A stretch of 64,000 nt of DNA. It comes from Prunus persica (taxonomy: Eukaryota > Streptophyta > Magnoliopsida > Rosales > Rosaceae). Each line of letters begins with the position of its first letter. Within the stretch, counting starts at the first letter, position 1. The stretch covers positions 1,343,709 through 1,407,708 of the forward strand of contig NC_034015.1 of NCBI RefSeq assembly GCF_000346465.2. Direction: 5' to 3'. The notes below the pieces were generated by a model. That model saw only the letters and a program-made list of their open reading frames with translations. It was not told where the DNA came from and made no database searches. A program made the translations under genes and the position numbers. Of the stretch, positions 34,413 to 47,618 are shown piece after piece.

Positions 34413-35196
34413 ATGGCGTCGAGATACATAAGGGAGTTTTTGGCTTTGGAGGCATTTAAAAACGCAGGGAGAGACGTAAGCGACATCCTTCCACGACTAG
34501 TAAAGTTCCTCTACTGCCTCCAAGTCACCAAGACACACCTGTTCACCGTCACTCTGGTAATTTCTAATCACGCCACTCTCTCATTCTTAGACAATTTCTC
34601 TTGTTTTTTTGTTTTTTTTATTTTTTTTTTTATTTTTTTGGGATTTAAATTCAATGAGTTGAGGTAAAAATATTACCAGAGGGAATTGAAATGGGTTGTG
34701 ATTCTGTGTATGCAGTCCTACAGTCCCAACATGCTCCTAACCCTTGGCCTGCCCGGTAATTTGTGCTTGGCTGAATGCATCTCAACCCAGTTCAACAAAC
34801 TGGGTGTTGGGGACATTGTACTCGTACAGTCCCCTGAGGTTCCTTGGAAGTTCATGACCAAGCGCTTGATAGCCATGGAAGGCCAGTCTGTTACATATGT
34901 TGTCGACCCTAAGAACAGTGACAAGTCTGAGACTATTGTGGTATGTTAATGTTCCACTTCAAGCTTGTAGTGTTGGTTTTGTTTTGGGCTCTGGGTTTTT
35001 GGGTTTGAAAGTTTGCGTTTTTGATGTTTTGGGATTTAGGAGATTATACTGTTGTTGTTGTTGGTGGTGCTACTAGGTTCCTAAAGGGCATGTTTGGATA
35101 GAGGGAGACAACATCTTATTGAGCATGCGCACTGTTAGTTCCTTGTATGTAATTACAGAATCTTGTTGTAGTAGGGAATTAGAAGCTTGTTTGTAG
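34413..35196 (+). pseudogene. Broken copy of mitochondrial inner membrane peptidase subunit 1 (IMP1, S26 family)
   Basis: Exons 34413-34556 (starts MASRYIREFLALEAFKNAGR), 34716-34940 and 35077 onward, with GT-AG borders in phase. IMP1 removes sorting peptides in the mitochondrial inner membrane using a Ser/Lys pair. Here the nucleophile motif, normally GPSMLPT, reads SPNMLLT (34722-34742), so the Ser is Asn. The Lys region (MTKRLIAMEGQ) is kept. After VWIEGDN (about 35110) the frame leaves the conserved SNDSRxFGP box E and stops at TAG 35194-35196. Total about 163 residues, close to normal length but with a foreign tail. Splice sites are still good, so it is a recent intron-containing duplicate and not a processed copy. 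Confidence 0.82.
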
Positions 35197-36719
35197 AATG
35201 ATATTTTTCTATCAAGAAAAGTGGTTCAGAAAAGGCATGAATGAAGACTCGTTTCTCTTTCTGCTTTATTTCCCTTACTGGTCCTTAGTACCTATCACTT
35301 TCATGTTCATAGACTTGTTTTCTTGTTGAATCTGCAATCAGTTATTTTCGACATAAACAGTTGATGTGAAGTTTTGCAAGATAGTGATAGCAAAGAGCAG
35401 AGAGAATAGACCTTTCCAGTTAAGGACGCGACATTATTGATAGTTCACAGACATCTTGAACCACATTTGAGTTATTGCCATTCAATTTTCCTTTCTAGAG
35501 AAAAAAATCTCTTGCAAAATCTTAGTCAATTTTTGGTTTGAAATTCTATGAACAAGATCCTAGATTTCTATGGTCCAATCTGTAAATCCACCGACAATTC
35601 ATATTTTGGTAATTCTCCTTTGATGTGAAGATTTGCTATTTACAAGATTGGCTTTCGATGGAAGTGGTCTATGAGGTTAAGTAACCAACTCTTGGATTGG
35701 AGTCATGGAAAATGAAGTCATATTTTCCGGAGAAAAGATATGATATTTTTGCAATACTGAGAAGTCAAGCGATATTCTAATTCATTTGGACAGGTGGTAC
35801 CCAAATTTTAAAATAAAAATAAAAATCATAGCATTAATGTGGGGAATGAATCTCTTCAGCAGTTTGAAAGGACTTTTGTGCCTTCAAACTAAGAAGAAGG
35901 AGACAAATTTTAACTTTTAGACACACTGGTGTGAGCCAAAGATTCTCTAATGCAAAAGTTAGTTGTGAGCAATGAGTAAAGTAGGGTTTTTTAGTTTCAA
36001 GGAATAGATACCTTCTCCTCGAGGCGGAGGTTGGTTTATATAAGATTATATCCTGGCTGATTTTTTGATGCGAGTCCACATTTTGAAATCAAATTGGGTG
36101 TCCGTTAGGTGGCACATCAAGTCAATTAGTTGTTTGCGATTTGGGTTGATTTACCTAAGGTGTGTTTCCTAAGGACAAGAATTCTACAGTGAGGGTCTCA
36201 TATATGGCTCTTAGAGTGGGCAATAATAAGATAAAAGTCCAACATAGGATTTATTTGTTTATGAAAGATTTCAAAAACCAAGCTCTTTATTTGTGAGAGC
36301 TTCAAACATAGGATGTTGGGCAAGCCAAGTCTTCATCCAATCTCCAAGTTCATCAACATCTATAATTGCTGGGGGAACAGAAAAATGTAGTTCCAAATCC
36401 TAAAATTTTGAAGATAAACCAAACTGCCTTTATTAATAAATTCATCTGCAAGAGACTTGGTTACATTGCATCCGACATCCTATGTTCAATTTTATTTTAT
36501 TTTTTGTATAAAAATAGAAATAAATCTTATCTTAGGGTAGGCAACCATCGGAAGTGAGATGGAGCCAAAGAGAGGAAAGCATTTGGGTTTGGATTTATGT
36601 GTGGGTTATTCAGAAATAGGTATGTAATTGCTTGCAAACCGGTTGTAATATAAAGATATATCACTAAAGTTATATGACCGAAAGGCTACTATCCGCCCCT
36701 CATTTTAGCTGCTTGCTAC
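35197..36719. other. Intergenic DNA, no feature recognised
   Basis: AT-rich with no coding domain. The words CATAGGAT and CATCCTATGTT recur in both orientations at 36240-36490, perhaps a decayed short inverted element. Box E of the peptidase was not found here. Confidence 0.4.
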
Positions 36720-37457
36720 AGTTGGAGATTATAAAATAGTACGGATGTACTACGTCAGTGTATGATACTTCCATTCAAATTTTAACACATGTCCATTTTT
36801 GAAAAGAAATTAATTACTTTATTACAGCTGGACTTACTTAAATTTTATCTTTTAAAATAAAATTAGAAGAGTCTTAAAAAAGGCGTAAGCCTTGAAGTAG
36901 TGAGGCGTAAGCCTTTTGGACATTAATTTAATTTAATAAAAAATATAGATAAATAATACAATATAGATAAATAATACAATATGGGCTCGTTTGGTACGTC
37001 GGACTGTACTGATTAATTTTCGTCGGATAGTATTAATTTGTTCCGGAGAGTACTGACTATTTATCCATAATATTATAAGGCGTTTGGTGCTGTTCCGGAT
37101 AAATAGCCTGACTAAGTTATACTGTGTTTGGTGATGTTCTGGATAACATCATATCAGACTATTTTTAAAATAAAAAAAATTTCTTTGATAATTTTAATGG
37201 AAATTGAGATTCAAATTACACGAATTTTTTTTGGTAAGATTCATATGACAAGATTTGTTTTTCAATTATTTTTGCCAATATTTTTTTTCTTCATATACCC
37301 AATTATCATAATTGTAGTATCTCATAAAAATTCCAACATACTCGCATACGTTAATAAAAACAGTACCAAATAATGTATAATTCAAAGTGATCACATACTA
37401 AGGTGATAAGAGCAAAAGGGAAAGTTGTTCATAAACCAAACTACATCAAAGAGTGAA

Positions 37458-37857
37458 TCACAGCTCTCTCGCCCCAAGTAAGAGAAGAACAAATGCTTTT
37501 CTCATAGCACCATCCAATGTCAAGAATGTTCTCTCATCACTTGCTTTCTCCAAAATTAGCCGTAGTGCCTTAATTTGGTCATTAATAGACAAGTCCATCT
37601 TTGCCAATTCAGCAGCAATGTCAGGTCTTGGTTCTGATCCTTTCACCAAACTATTAGTTATAGTTTTCAATTGGTCAATAGACTCAGAAATCATCTCACC
37701 AAATGCTTTAGCCATTTCCTTTTGAATATCAGTATCTACATTTCGTTTGCGGTGTCGACTGCTTGAGCTAGCTGAGTTTTGTTGATTTGATATTGGCAAA
37801 GAGGCACAATGATCTGGTTCAACCTCAACTTCCTCATCATCATCATTGACATCAATG
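37458..37857 (-). pseudogene. ORF1-like (Myb/SANT-type) C-terminal fragment
   Basis: Minus strand. An acidic DDEEVEVEP stretch leads to a basic RHRKRN and an amphipathic helix-rich region (IQKEMAKAFGEMISESIDQL) ending GAREL and TGA. This is the usual C-terminal half of Myb/SANT-like plant transposon proteins with KAFGEMI-type helices. The DNA-binding N-terminal half is missing; upstream the frame runs into a poly-T insertion. Confidence 0.5.
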
Positions 37858-37887
37858 TTGGTTTTTATAAAGAGAGCCTCCTCTTAC

Positions 37888-38130
37888 TTTTTTTTTTTTT
37901 TTTTGGTGTGGGTTGAAATCTGATCTCATTAAAGAAACCCAGAAAAAATAGATTACAAAGCAAGTCACAAAAACCGGGTAGAGACACCTAGACCTCAAAA
38001 CCAAGGCTAGAACCAAGCTTCTCACCCAGACCAGTTCAAAACTAAACAAAAACAAAATACATAAGATAACATAAAACAAGGAATTCGGACAGCACCACCC
38101 ATAACCAATCAACAATGTCCCAAACGCAAG
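37888..38130 (-). mobile_element. LINE 3' end fragment with poly(A)
   Basis: Begins on the plus strand with a run of about 18 T. On the minus strand it reads TAATGAGATCAGATTTCAAC then CCACACC and poly(A), preceded by TTTGTAATCTATTTTTTCTGG-like sequence, which is the style of plant L1 3' UTRs. No target duplication found, so the limits are approximate. Confidence 0.4.
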
Positions 38131-39493
38131 ACCAAACCCACTATAGAAGAAATCGTAACCAAAGGAAAATGGTGATGACTCAGTTGATGTTGCTGCTACT
38201 GTTGTGAAGTTTGTGTATTCATTTAAATGGTTTAATTTGCTTCGGTAATAGGATTGTGCAATTCATTCATTAAGCCCATGTCCAATGTTTCTCATTTGTA
38301 AAATAGGTCCTTTTACGATTTAGCTTTCATTCATGTAAGTAAGCATAACCTAATTTCAAAAACGAAAAATACATAACCTAATTCCACAAAAATTTAATAA
38401 AAAAATTGAAATATATAAAGAATAGAGAAGAAGCAAGAAGAAGCATATTGGAGAGAGTACGAGAGAGAGAGAGAGAGAGAGTGAGAGATGGATACCTGAA
38501 GAAGAGTGAAGAAAATAACCTTTGGAGAAGATAGCAGAGAAAAACCCTAGGGAGAAGAAGAAGAAAAGAGCGTTTGATTTTTTTTCGTAGAACGCATGCT
38601 TAGCCGTATAATTAAGCGTGTATTATCTAAACCGGACTGTGTGGATTGTATTAGTTAGTCAGGTAAGGAGAGTATTAAAAGCCCAACCCGTATAAAATAG
38701 TCGGGTAATTAAATAATACAAGTTGACACCAAACACCTGACATAGCCTATTTACTCCTATCCAGAGTCTAATACGGTGTACCAAACGAGCCCTATATATA
38801 TATGAATCTAGTACAAAGAGAATTGCATAGCGAAAAAGAGAGAGGCTTCAACTTGTGAAGAGAATTAAAATTAATACAGATTATCGTATTAGGGATATAC
38901 ATATAGGTCCATTAATGTATTTATTTAGAAGGAAAAAAGGCAAGTATGGCATTAGGGATAAACATATAGGTCAGGCCAAAAAAAAAAAAAAAAGTGTTAG
39001 TTATAGGTCTGTATGCTAAATATATTATTTTATTATTTTAAAAAAAAACTAAAAAATGATTTGGATGCTGATCAAACGCACGTTCCTCTTAAAAGGGGTG
39101 CTTTAAAATCAAAACGAGGCGTTCAACTTAGTTTTGGACTATGTAACGACGCCGTTCCATTGGGAAAAAAAAACTAAAAAAGATACGCGCAGTTGTCTTC
39201 TTCCTCGCGCAGATGAGCTTCGCCGACCCACAAAGCGGCGCTTCACAACGCCTCCCTACTCCTTGCCGTCGACGCGCACGCTAAGCGTGCAGACGGCTAA
39301 ACAAGCAGACACCTAAGGCGCTTTGCTACCGCCTCGCTCCGACGCGCGCCTACGCATGCCTTTGAAAACATTGGTTCAAAATAGGATTCTAAGGTGAATT
39401 GTCCGCTGAGCATCCGATTTTGAAGAGGAAGAGCAAGGAGAGGGGTGGCACAGGTTGGGAGTTATGGGTGTTTGGGTTGGGGACGAAGGGTTG

Positions 39494-39591
39494 TTGGAAA
39501 ATTCTCTCTTTTTTTCTTTTTTATTTTTCTAATTTTATTTTATTGGAAAATTCTCTCTTTTTTTCTTTTTTATTTTTCTAATTTTATTTTA
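39494..39591. repeat. Two copies of a 49-bp tandem unit
   Basis: GGAAAATTCTCTCTTTTTTTC and its continuation to CTAATTTTATTTT are repeated exactly or nearly so, next to the right inverted end of the outer transposon. Confidence 0.85.
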
Positions 39592-39857
39592 AAAGATAAA
39601 ATTTAAGTAAGTCCAGCTGTAATACGCTGACGTACTATTCTATAATTTCTCATTGAGTTGGAGCGAGGATTGATTTGCTGAGAGAAATATGGGACGTGCA
39701 ACAAGTGTACTTGCAATGCTGCATGGCCATCCAAACGTGGCAGCTCCATCAAGAAACACATCTCACCGCTTCTTTCTTCACCCTATTAAGCCAAAGGTTT
39801 TCTCTGCAAATCACACTACTTCTGCAACCTCATCTGAACGTTGCAACCAACTCAACA

Positions 39858-42800
39858 ATGGCAAACAGATTGAAACATCTTTCCTCCATTGCCAACGACG
39901 TCGTACAAAGCTGTGCTTTGTAAGTGATCGCTCTCTCTCTCTCTCTCTCTCTCTTTTTTAGAAAACTACATGGAAGGCAGATGAAACGGCTAAATAAAAG
40001 TGTGTATATGTTTGTTAAATCCTCCTATAGATGTTGTTCTCCAAATTGTTGGATATATACAAATATAAAACTGGTTGTGTGTGTATATATATATATATAT
40101 ATATTTGTTAAATGATTATGTTATGTGGCAGAAAATTGAAAACTCCTGTGGAGAAACTGGTGGAGGAATTTGAGACAACATGGAAGGCAGATGAAACGGC
40201 GCCGGTTGGTCATAATATTACTGCTACTAATAACAACAACAATAGTTACGGGAGGAAATTTGTAGAATTCTGCAGTGCCAAGGTTCTGCAGACCAGCGAC
40301 ATTTGCAAAACCATCGAGGAAAAGATTGCGGATGGGTCTTTTAGCCGCTTCACTTTCGACATGATGCTCGCTTGGGAGATGCCCGCTTCAGCGGACGAAG
40401 AATCTTTCACGGTGATTGATTGATTAACTTTTTCCATTTTTATTGAACAGAAAAAATAGTGATCAACTTTGCATATGATCATTGTGAATAGTAGTAATTC
40501 TAACTCTGGTTTGGATGCCTCTATGAGTTTTATAGAGTAATGTTTGTACATATGTTATATGTTACATTGCAAAGTCTAGTGGATCAAAATTATCAAAGAC
40601 CAAATAAGTTCATAATGCAATTTCGACAAATTCGATCTGTTTTACTAAGAATAAAATCATATGAGATTTTAGGTGTAAGTCCTAAATCCAAGAAGCTGTT
40701 CTTAGGAGGGTAGATATATTTTACTTTTGTTTTTTGCATCATTTACAGGGTACATTTGGGAGGAGGAGTGATTTCGTATATTTCGACGTAGTTATTATTA
40801 TATAGTGAAACTTCTTGATTGAACTATTATTATACATTGACACATTCATATTTTTATGGGAAGAAAACAGAAGATATGCATTTCTAATATTTAATTGCAA
40901 ATTAGTTATTTCAAATATTCCTAATTACCTCCACCTCTGCTAGTTTCTTCTAACTATTCCCCTAGCCTTACCCTAAATCCTCTTAACCTTAGCCCGACCC
41001 TAAATGATGATTATGTCACTGTTTCTAATTGCTGTACCTATTCAGCTTTGTAACACATGGTATCAATTTTTTTTTCCTACCAGACTTCTTATTATTGGGA
41101 TTTAATTTATTTTTTGGTTTCGTCTCCAGTATTTCTATTGTTGTTGCAACACATGTCATATCTTTGGGGTTTTCAGGAGTGTGTGGCAAAGGAGAAAGAA
41201 GAGAAAAAAGTACCTGCAAAATTTTCTACAGAACACGATGAGATCTCTCTGTTCTATTCCGACCTCATGCCACTTCTTGTAAGCTATATCAGTTCTTAAA
41301 ATTTAATTTGCAAGCATTGATTTTTCGAGAACAAAGCATACGTGGAATTATGGATTGAACCAAGTTTTGGTATGAAGTAATGGCAGTTGCTTGAACAGTA
41401 GTCTTCTCTTCCTCCTTGTAGTTGTAAGTATGTTTGTATTTTCTTATTCATGCTTTATGTACTGTCTGGCAGGTTGATAATGAGCAAGATGTTGGAGAAG
41501 ATGCATTTGTGTGGTTGGGATCGCTGGTTCCACTAGTTGCAGATGTTGTTAATGGGAGATTTACCTTTGAAACTTTAACAGCACCTACAGGAAACCGGCT
41601 CCATTTTCCTGCCTATGACAAATTTTTAAAGGAAATTGACAGGTGATGCATCTAACCCTATATTGCAATTTTATGATGTATTTCTAAATAAGCATCTACA
41701 CAAATAATATTGCTGGAGACACTCTTTAATACACTCTATGGCAAACATGCATTGTAAAAGACTAGCAGCTACGCATTTTAGACTAAAGAAGACAATAACA
41801 CTCATTTCACATGTCCAAACTTAATCTATAGTCTTTGACCAATACTTGAATTTGAACCTTATCATATGCAAGATTGATTACTGGAACTATCACATCAGTC
41901 GGATCTGCATTAGTTTTTAACCGTAGTTTTCCAGTCATACCCATTTATGGAGATCCTCGAGGTTAGGAAGCCAAACATTGTGTAGTCTGATTAAGAATAC
42001 ATCAACCTGCTTGCAGACTAATTAGTTATCCGCTGAGCCAAATACATTTAAAGGGGGTAACAGATGACAAATGGTAGTGTAACTCATGAAAGTATGCTTA
42101 CATTTAAAGTTTTGAAAAGATTGTTCAAACTTTTTCCTTTTGTGCACTGTTTTGATTTTTGTAGATGTATAAAACATTTGCAAAAACATGCAAAGCCCAA
42201 GGGTGCGGAGCTTGCAGATGACGAATTCATTTTACACGTGGAGGGAACTGCTAGCACACAGAGAGTAGTGCGCCACATTGGAGGAACAAGTTGGCCTGGT
42301 TTGTTTAAAAGGACAACTTTGTTCATCACAAACTTATAATTTTTTTCCCCAGAATTAAATAATTGCTTCGATCTGGCCAACCATGAATTGGTGTTTTTAT
42401 TTCAGGTAGGCTTACACTAACAAATTACGCACTCTACTTTGAGGCTTCTGGAGTTATAACATATGAAGATGCCCTTAAAATAGACCTTTCAAAGGACATG
42501 GAGCAAAGTGTGAAACCAGCTGCAACAGGGCCATGGGGTGCCCCACTTTTTGACAAGGCTATAGTTTATGAGTCTCCTGATTTGTAAGGACATATTACTC
42601 TGCATCGAATTTTTAGATACTAGTATTTGACACTGAAAAACTAAAACCTTCGCTAGAGTGCCATGTGGCATTGTAGAGCAAATAACTTGATTGAAAAATG
42701 GATTGCTGCAAACTTCATAGTGCATGTTTTGACTCAACTTGTTTCACTAAATGCTGAAGGGTTTCTAGCCCTCCTTGTGGCAATTGTATGGATGTGACAT

Positions 42801-45078
42801 CTACCTAACAGAAAGACAACAATGCAAAGTTTGTTAAAATCTTGATATTGTTGTTTTGAATTACTTGTCTCACCAATTTTCTAGATCAGAGGGGATAGTT
42901 CTGGAGTTTCCTGAGGTAACAAGCTCTACAAGACGTGACCACTGGCTTGCACTCACAAAGGAGATTATGTTGATGCACCGTTTCCTTGCAAAGTATGAAA
43001 TAAAATGTCCAATACAAGCATGGGAGATGCATGCAAGGACAATACTGTCAATAACAAGGCTTCATGCAGCAAGAGAAATGCTAAGAATATCACCCCCTAC
43101 ACCGACAAGATTCTTAATTTTTTCCTTGTTTGATGAGTTACCAAAGGGAGACTATGTTCTGGAAGAGCTTGCTGAGAGTCTAAAGAAGGTCAATAGCGGG
43201 CACCCATGCAGTGCTAGTTCCATTCTAAGGACTATGAACATGTCAGAGTCAATCATCTCACGTTTAGACGTAACAGAAGCTGGCAAGGAAAGTATAAGTC
43301 CAACTGTTCAAGATGAAGACAGTTTCCAACTAGAAACTGCAATTAATCAATCAAGAGAGGAAGAAAAGGAAATTGCTATTGCCAAAGCTACCACAAAGGA
43401 ACTGAAAGAGGAGGGAATCAGTGAAAGCACTACTATCTTTTTGGTAAGCATCTTACCCCCATCGATGTCAACTTTAGGAGAACTTCCATTTAATCACTCA
43501 GCTCAACTAGGTTTTAATCACACCATGTGGAATCCGGTACTTGAATCCTCTTCTTCTATTGCCACTATGCGGTGAGGCTCTGCACTATTTTTAACCATGT
43601 TCTTCCATTTGTTCATGGCTGTCCTTTTTTCCTGTTTCTTTTCTTCATACAATGACTAATCTATGTTGTGGAGCTACTTTCTCCAGGAATAATTACTTTG
43701 AAATCCTTACTCGGTATATCTTTGAAGTAATTTTGAAATTATTCTATTTGACTAATATTATATACGCTTACAAATGTCATTAAGTGTGCATTCCTCTTCC
43801 TAAAGCACAGATTTGTATAAATGATATACAGTAGCAAATTATAAAAAGGCCTCTCTTCCCTCTTCCCTTCCCCCAAACTTTACCCATATGGATCTTTTTA
43901 TGTCCTTCATTATCTTACCCTATATGACCATTGTGGTGCACTAGTATGGATGTGGTTTTTTTAGATTGTCTCCTCACTAGGTGCACATTCGCATGCATCC
44001 CTCATTACTGTGCTGTTTTTTCATGTAGGAGTTACTAAGGCCCCTTAGAAATTCTGTGCCTTGGTTTGAAGAAGTCCTCACATGGGAAAGACCGTCAACC
44101 ACCCTTGTTGTGATTGCTGCTGCTTTAATAGTGACTTACCAGTAAGTGTTTTCTCTAACTGAAGTGCTACTTATGCTAAGTTGTGATGAGATTTATTTAA
44201 CAATAACTTATTACTAATATTTAGGGAATGGGTTGGCAAAGCAATAGCAGCTTTCTTGTTGTGGCTGGTTGCAAAGATGTTTAGAGCTAGACTACAAAGG
44301 CTTGATACAAAATGCAATGAGATTGTAGTGTGCACTGCATCAGACCAGAGTACAATGGAAAGCATAGTTTCTGCTCAACATGGAATGCAAACTGTGCACG
44401 AAATGGTGCAAACAGCAAATGTTTCATTAATGAAGTTGTGGTCCATATTTATTTCGAAGGCTCGCAAGGTATTTACAGTGCCAAGCTATACATTTACTTC
44501 TACAACTTACTGTGATTTCCAGTTCTAACTATAGGGATATCAGAAAAGGAAAAGGAAATTAAGAAATGTGAGCGAACGAGAAATTCTCTTAAAAGTATTA
44601 GAAATGCAAGCATAACATTGGCACCGAGATGAGTGGACAGCATGCCGCAGTAGTTTAAATATGAATTTGATGGGTACTTGGCAATTCAATTAATGGTTCA
44701 AATGTCAATGCTCATGTTATTGTCACTTTTTTCATGCTTATTTGAAGTTCTTGTCTGCGCATCATATCTGCCAGTTCTGCCAGTAATTTACTGTTGAAAA
44801 ATTGTTGATTACTTATTTCAGTTTCATTCAACTGAAGTAATTATTGATTGTTATTGCAGCATGCAGATATGGCAATGATGGCGATGAGTGCGGTAGCAAT
44901 ATTTTTAGCAGTGGTTCCAATGAAGTTAGTTATAATGGCAGGAATATTGTGTTGCTTCACTATGACATTGGCATCGAGGTTAGGGATGAGCAAGGGGGAG
45001 AACCAAAGCAGCAGACGACTAAAAGAATGGTGGGATTCAATTCCAGTTATCCCTGTTCGTGTTGTCGATACTAAATAG
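39858..45078 (+). CDS. DUF639 family membrane protein (At1g71240-like)
   Basis: Ten exons with GT-AG introns in matching phase: 39858-39919, 40132-40411, 41177-41278, 41473-41642, 42165-42298, 42406-42583, 42885-43443, 44029-44141, 44225-44468, 44860-45078. They give 686 residues, the usual size of the family. Signatures: HLSSIANDVVQSC, KLKTPVEKLVEEFETTW, LTNYALYFEASGVITYEDAL, AATGPWGAPLFDKAIVYES and RLHAAREML. The C-terminus has four likely membrane helices (about VIAAALIVTY, IAAFLLWLVAKMF, MSAVAIFLAVVPM and LVIMAGILCCFTMTL). The molecular function is unknown. I chose MANRLKH as start because it is in frame with the conserved part. An in-frame ATG at 39675 would add 61 residues, while an out-of-frame ATG at 39689 opens a transit-peptide-like sequence. 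No internal lesion is seen. Confidence 0.9.
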
Positions 45079-45659
45079 ACTTCGTCGTGCATCAGGTTTG
45101 GCACAGTGTCTCCCTGGAAAATGCATAGAGAAGGGTAGGTTGCATGTGTCCATTTGTAAATCATTATCAAGACCTTACTCCTTGGCAGAACACCAAAAAC
45201 AAGCTACATGTTGGTTTTGTCACACTCTATTTGGCATGATAATAATGGAGTTATTGTATAAGCAGCTTCTCTTCCGTCATTCATTCAGTTACTGATTCAA
45301 AGAATTCATTCAGTTACTACATACATCAAATATGATGTAACTGCAACTGCCACCACCACACCACCACTAATGTATAGATTGATAAAGCGATCAAGCCAAA
45401 CAAGAAACTTCACAAATTCCGTCATTGACGTGGTAAGATTACTACATGTGATGGAGAACATAAGGGCATTTTTAACAAAATTAAACTTAAAAACCACACG
45501 ACTGGCTTTTGACACGTAGGATAAACAAGTAGCAGTAGCACCATTTGTGATTTTAAACAGCCTATTTATTAACAAACGAGTTGTACCCCTGTTCATACAA
45601 CAGGAGGTGTCAGCTTAAAGATGATCTGTATGTATTACAACAGCAACTGGTGTACATGG

Positions 45660-45692
<33 letters not shown>

Positions 45693-45870
45693 ATAATTTT
45701 GAGATTCACAATGGACACGCCTCTTGAAAACTGAGTTAGAATCAAAGATGAGACCAAGTTTAGCGCATGAGGATAACCAAATAGTTACAAGGATCTGTCA
45801 TGTCCAAAGTTCTGCCTATTCTAATTTCTATCTAGCTCATAAGAGTTCCATGCTGTCCATCCCAAATTGC
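45079..45870. other. Convergent 3' ends of DUF639 and p23
   Basis: The 792 bases between two stop codons hold both 3' UTRs. A run of about 26 T lies at 45661-45687 (A on the p23 strand). No other gene. Confidence 0.55.
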
Positions 45871-47553
45871 TTACTTTCTTGCCTTTTCCAGGTCCGGAAG
45901 ATCTGTTAAACAATCCAAAACCAGGTGTTAAAGAACATTGAGAGAGAGACAGCGAGACAGAGAGACACAGAGAGATGGAGATGCGGAAAAGGCATGTAGC
46001 ATGCGTAACCAAAGCAGCACTTTTAACACCCAACACAGTTCATATGATTTTCTCTAATTTTTTCAAGAACAGACCGAAATTGCAATGTCCTAAAATGCAG
46101 CGCATGCATTTCTTCTATTAAAAGAGAAATGGACCGACTGAAAGTTGAAAATAATGGAGACAAAAGTGATTGTAGGCTTTAGAGAGTGAGAGAGAGAGAG
46201 AGAGAGTGTGTGTGTGTGTGTGTGCTATGCATAGAAAAGCAGCAATGTTAATAGCCCACACAGCCTACATAATTCACTATGTTTTGTTTAAAAACACACT
46301 CAATTAGAAATGTCTAAAAATGCAAATGCACATTTCATCTTTAGAAGGATGATAAACAAAATTTGAACTCAACAATAAGAAGAGATGCCAAATGTACTAA
46401 AAGTCCACGAATTTTGGTTTGAAATATATCAACGTGACAGTTTATGTGGCATGCAATGCATATCGCACTACTCAAACCACTAGTAAACTTGGCAAACACA
46501 GGATGCTGCCACTGGCTGGCTGTCTATGCTGCCACATTATCTAGTGGAAGAAGTTTTGCAAATTCTTCAAAAGGCTAACCAGCACATATGACCAGAATAA
46601 TTTTAAAATTCAGGAAAACGCAACCAATGCACATCTTTCTATAAAGAAACTATGATTAACATCTCCATGGGTCAAATGGAAATATAGACTTACAAAGCAT
46701 TCCATCATCATCACTGCTTCCACCATCTTGACCGACATACTGCAAAAGTAAAAATCCATTTTACCTGATTAGATGAACTTAATTCAATACTCTATGATAT
46801 AGGGTGTCAAATTTACCGCAGCATTGTCATCATCAGAGGCCAAATCAGCTGCAAAAGGCCACACAAAAGTTCAGTCAGATCCAGAAAAGTTTCTCTCAAG
46901 AACCAAAGTAAATTCCCGGCACATGATTCTAAAGATTATCAATTTAAAGGCAACAATAATACAGCCCAAACGGCATCCCAAGGCCAACCATGGGATTTCA
47001 AGTGAACAATAACAGCATCTTATAGATAGTCATACCCACTGGTATCTATAGCATGACAAGACCAGTGCTGTCATATCATCCTTACTAATGGTGGCCTGCT
47101 GCTACAGTTCCAGCATGGATGTCCCATAGTGAAACCAAAACTAATTCCAAATTTCTCAGATGATATAAATTCTTTTCTGTGAATAAATGCCGAAGCTCTA
47201 AAATAATTGCATCTCCAGAGAGATTGCCTCAAAACTACCTGAGGTAGTTAGAAGCTAGGCATGGATATAAGAGTGATGGACATTTTTGCTACCACATATG
47301 ACAGAAGATGGGTGCCAGTTTTTTATTAAGCATGTCAAAGTTTTTCGGATGAGATACTACATGCCGGTTCAAAATGTGGTTTCTGAACTCATATCAACCT
47401 TATAGTAAACAACAAATACACATAAAGAAAATCAGTCTTATTTATCTAATTAATGTTAAGTAGCTAAAAATAAAACAATCTAGATGGCATTTAAGTTTTC
47501 TATTTGAAAACTAAGATGGGCTAGAGCTGTTAACCAGTAAACAAGTTATTCGG

Positions 47554-47618
<65 letters not shown>

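Larger units (their letters stand above)
36983..38792. mobile_element. Inner Harbinger-like element with GGGCTCGTTTGGTAC termini
   Basis: GGGCTCGTTTGGTAC at the left and GTACCAAACGAGCCC at the right are perfect inverted termini of 15 bases. TAT flanks both (36980-36982 and 38793-38795), a 3-bp duplication. Subterminal sequence repeats GACTGT, GTCGG and AGTATTAA-type words. The element has an ORF1-like fragment on the minus strand but no transposase, so it depended on another copy. Confidence 0.8.
36728..39655. mobile_element. Outer DNA transposon with long inverted ends and 8-bp AGTTGGAG duplication
   Basis: The left end has ATTATAAAATAGTAC and then, after extra bases, CAGCTGGACTTACTTAAATT and TTATCTTTTAAAATAAAATT. 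The right end carries the same blocks inverted (39576-39655). AGTTGGAG occurs on both sides (36720-36727 and 39656-39663). An 8-bp duplication suggests hAT; MULEs have 9. The left terminus lacks about 9 bases present at the right (CAATGAGAA). No transposase of its own is seen; a second element lies inside. The right end is 34 bases before the first upstream ATG of the DUF639 gene. Confidence 0.7.

Noticed and set aside
34413..35196. Functional IMP1 gene
   Set aside because: The catalytic Ser is Asn and box E is missing, so it is listed as a pseudogene.
39689..39961. 90-codon frame starting MGRATSVL as a separate gene
   Set aside because: It ends in intron 1 of DUF639 in a (CT)n run. It is kept only as a question about the N-terminus.
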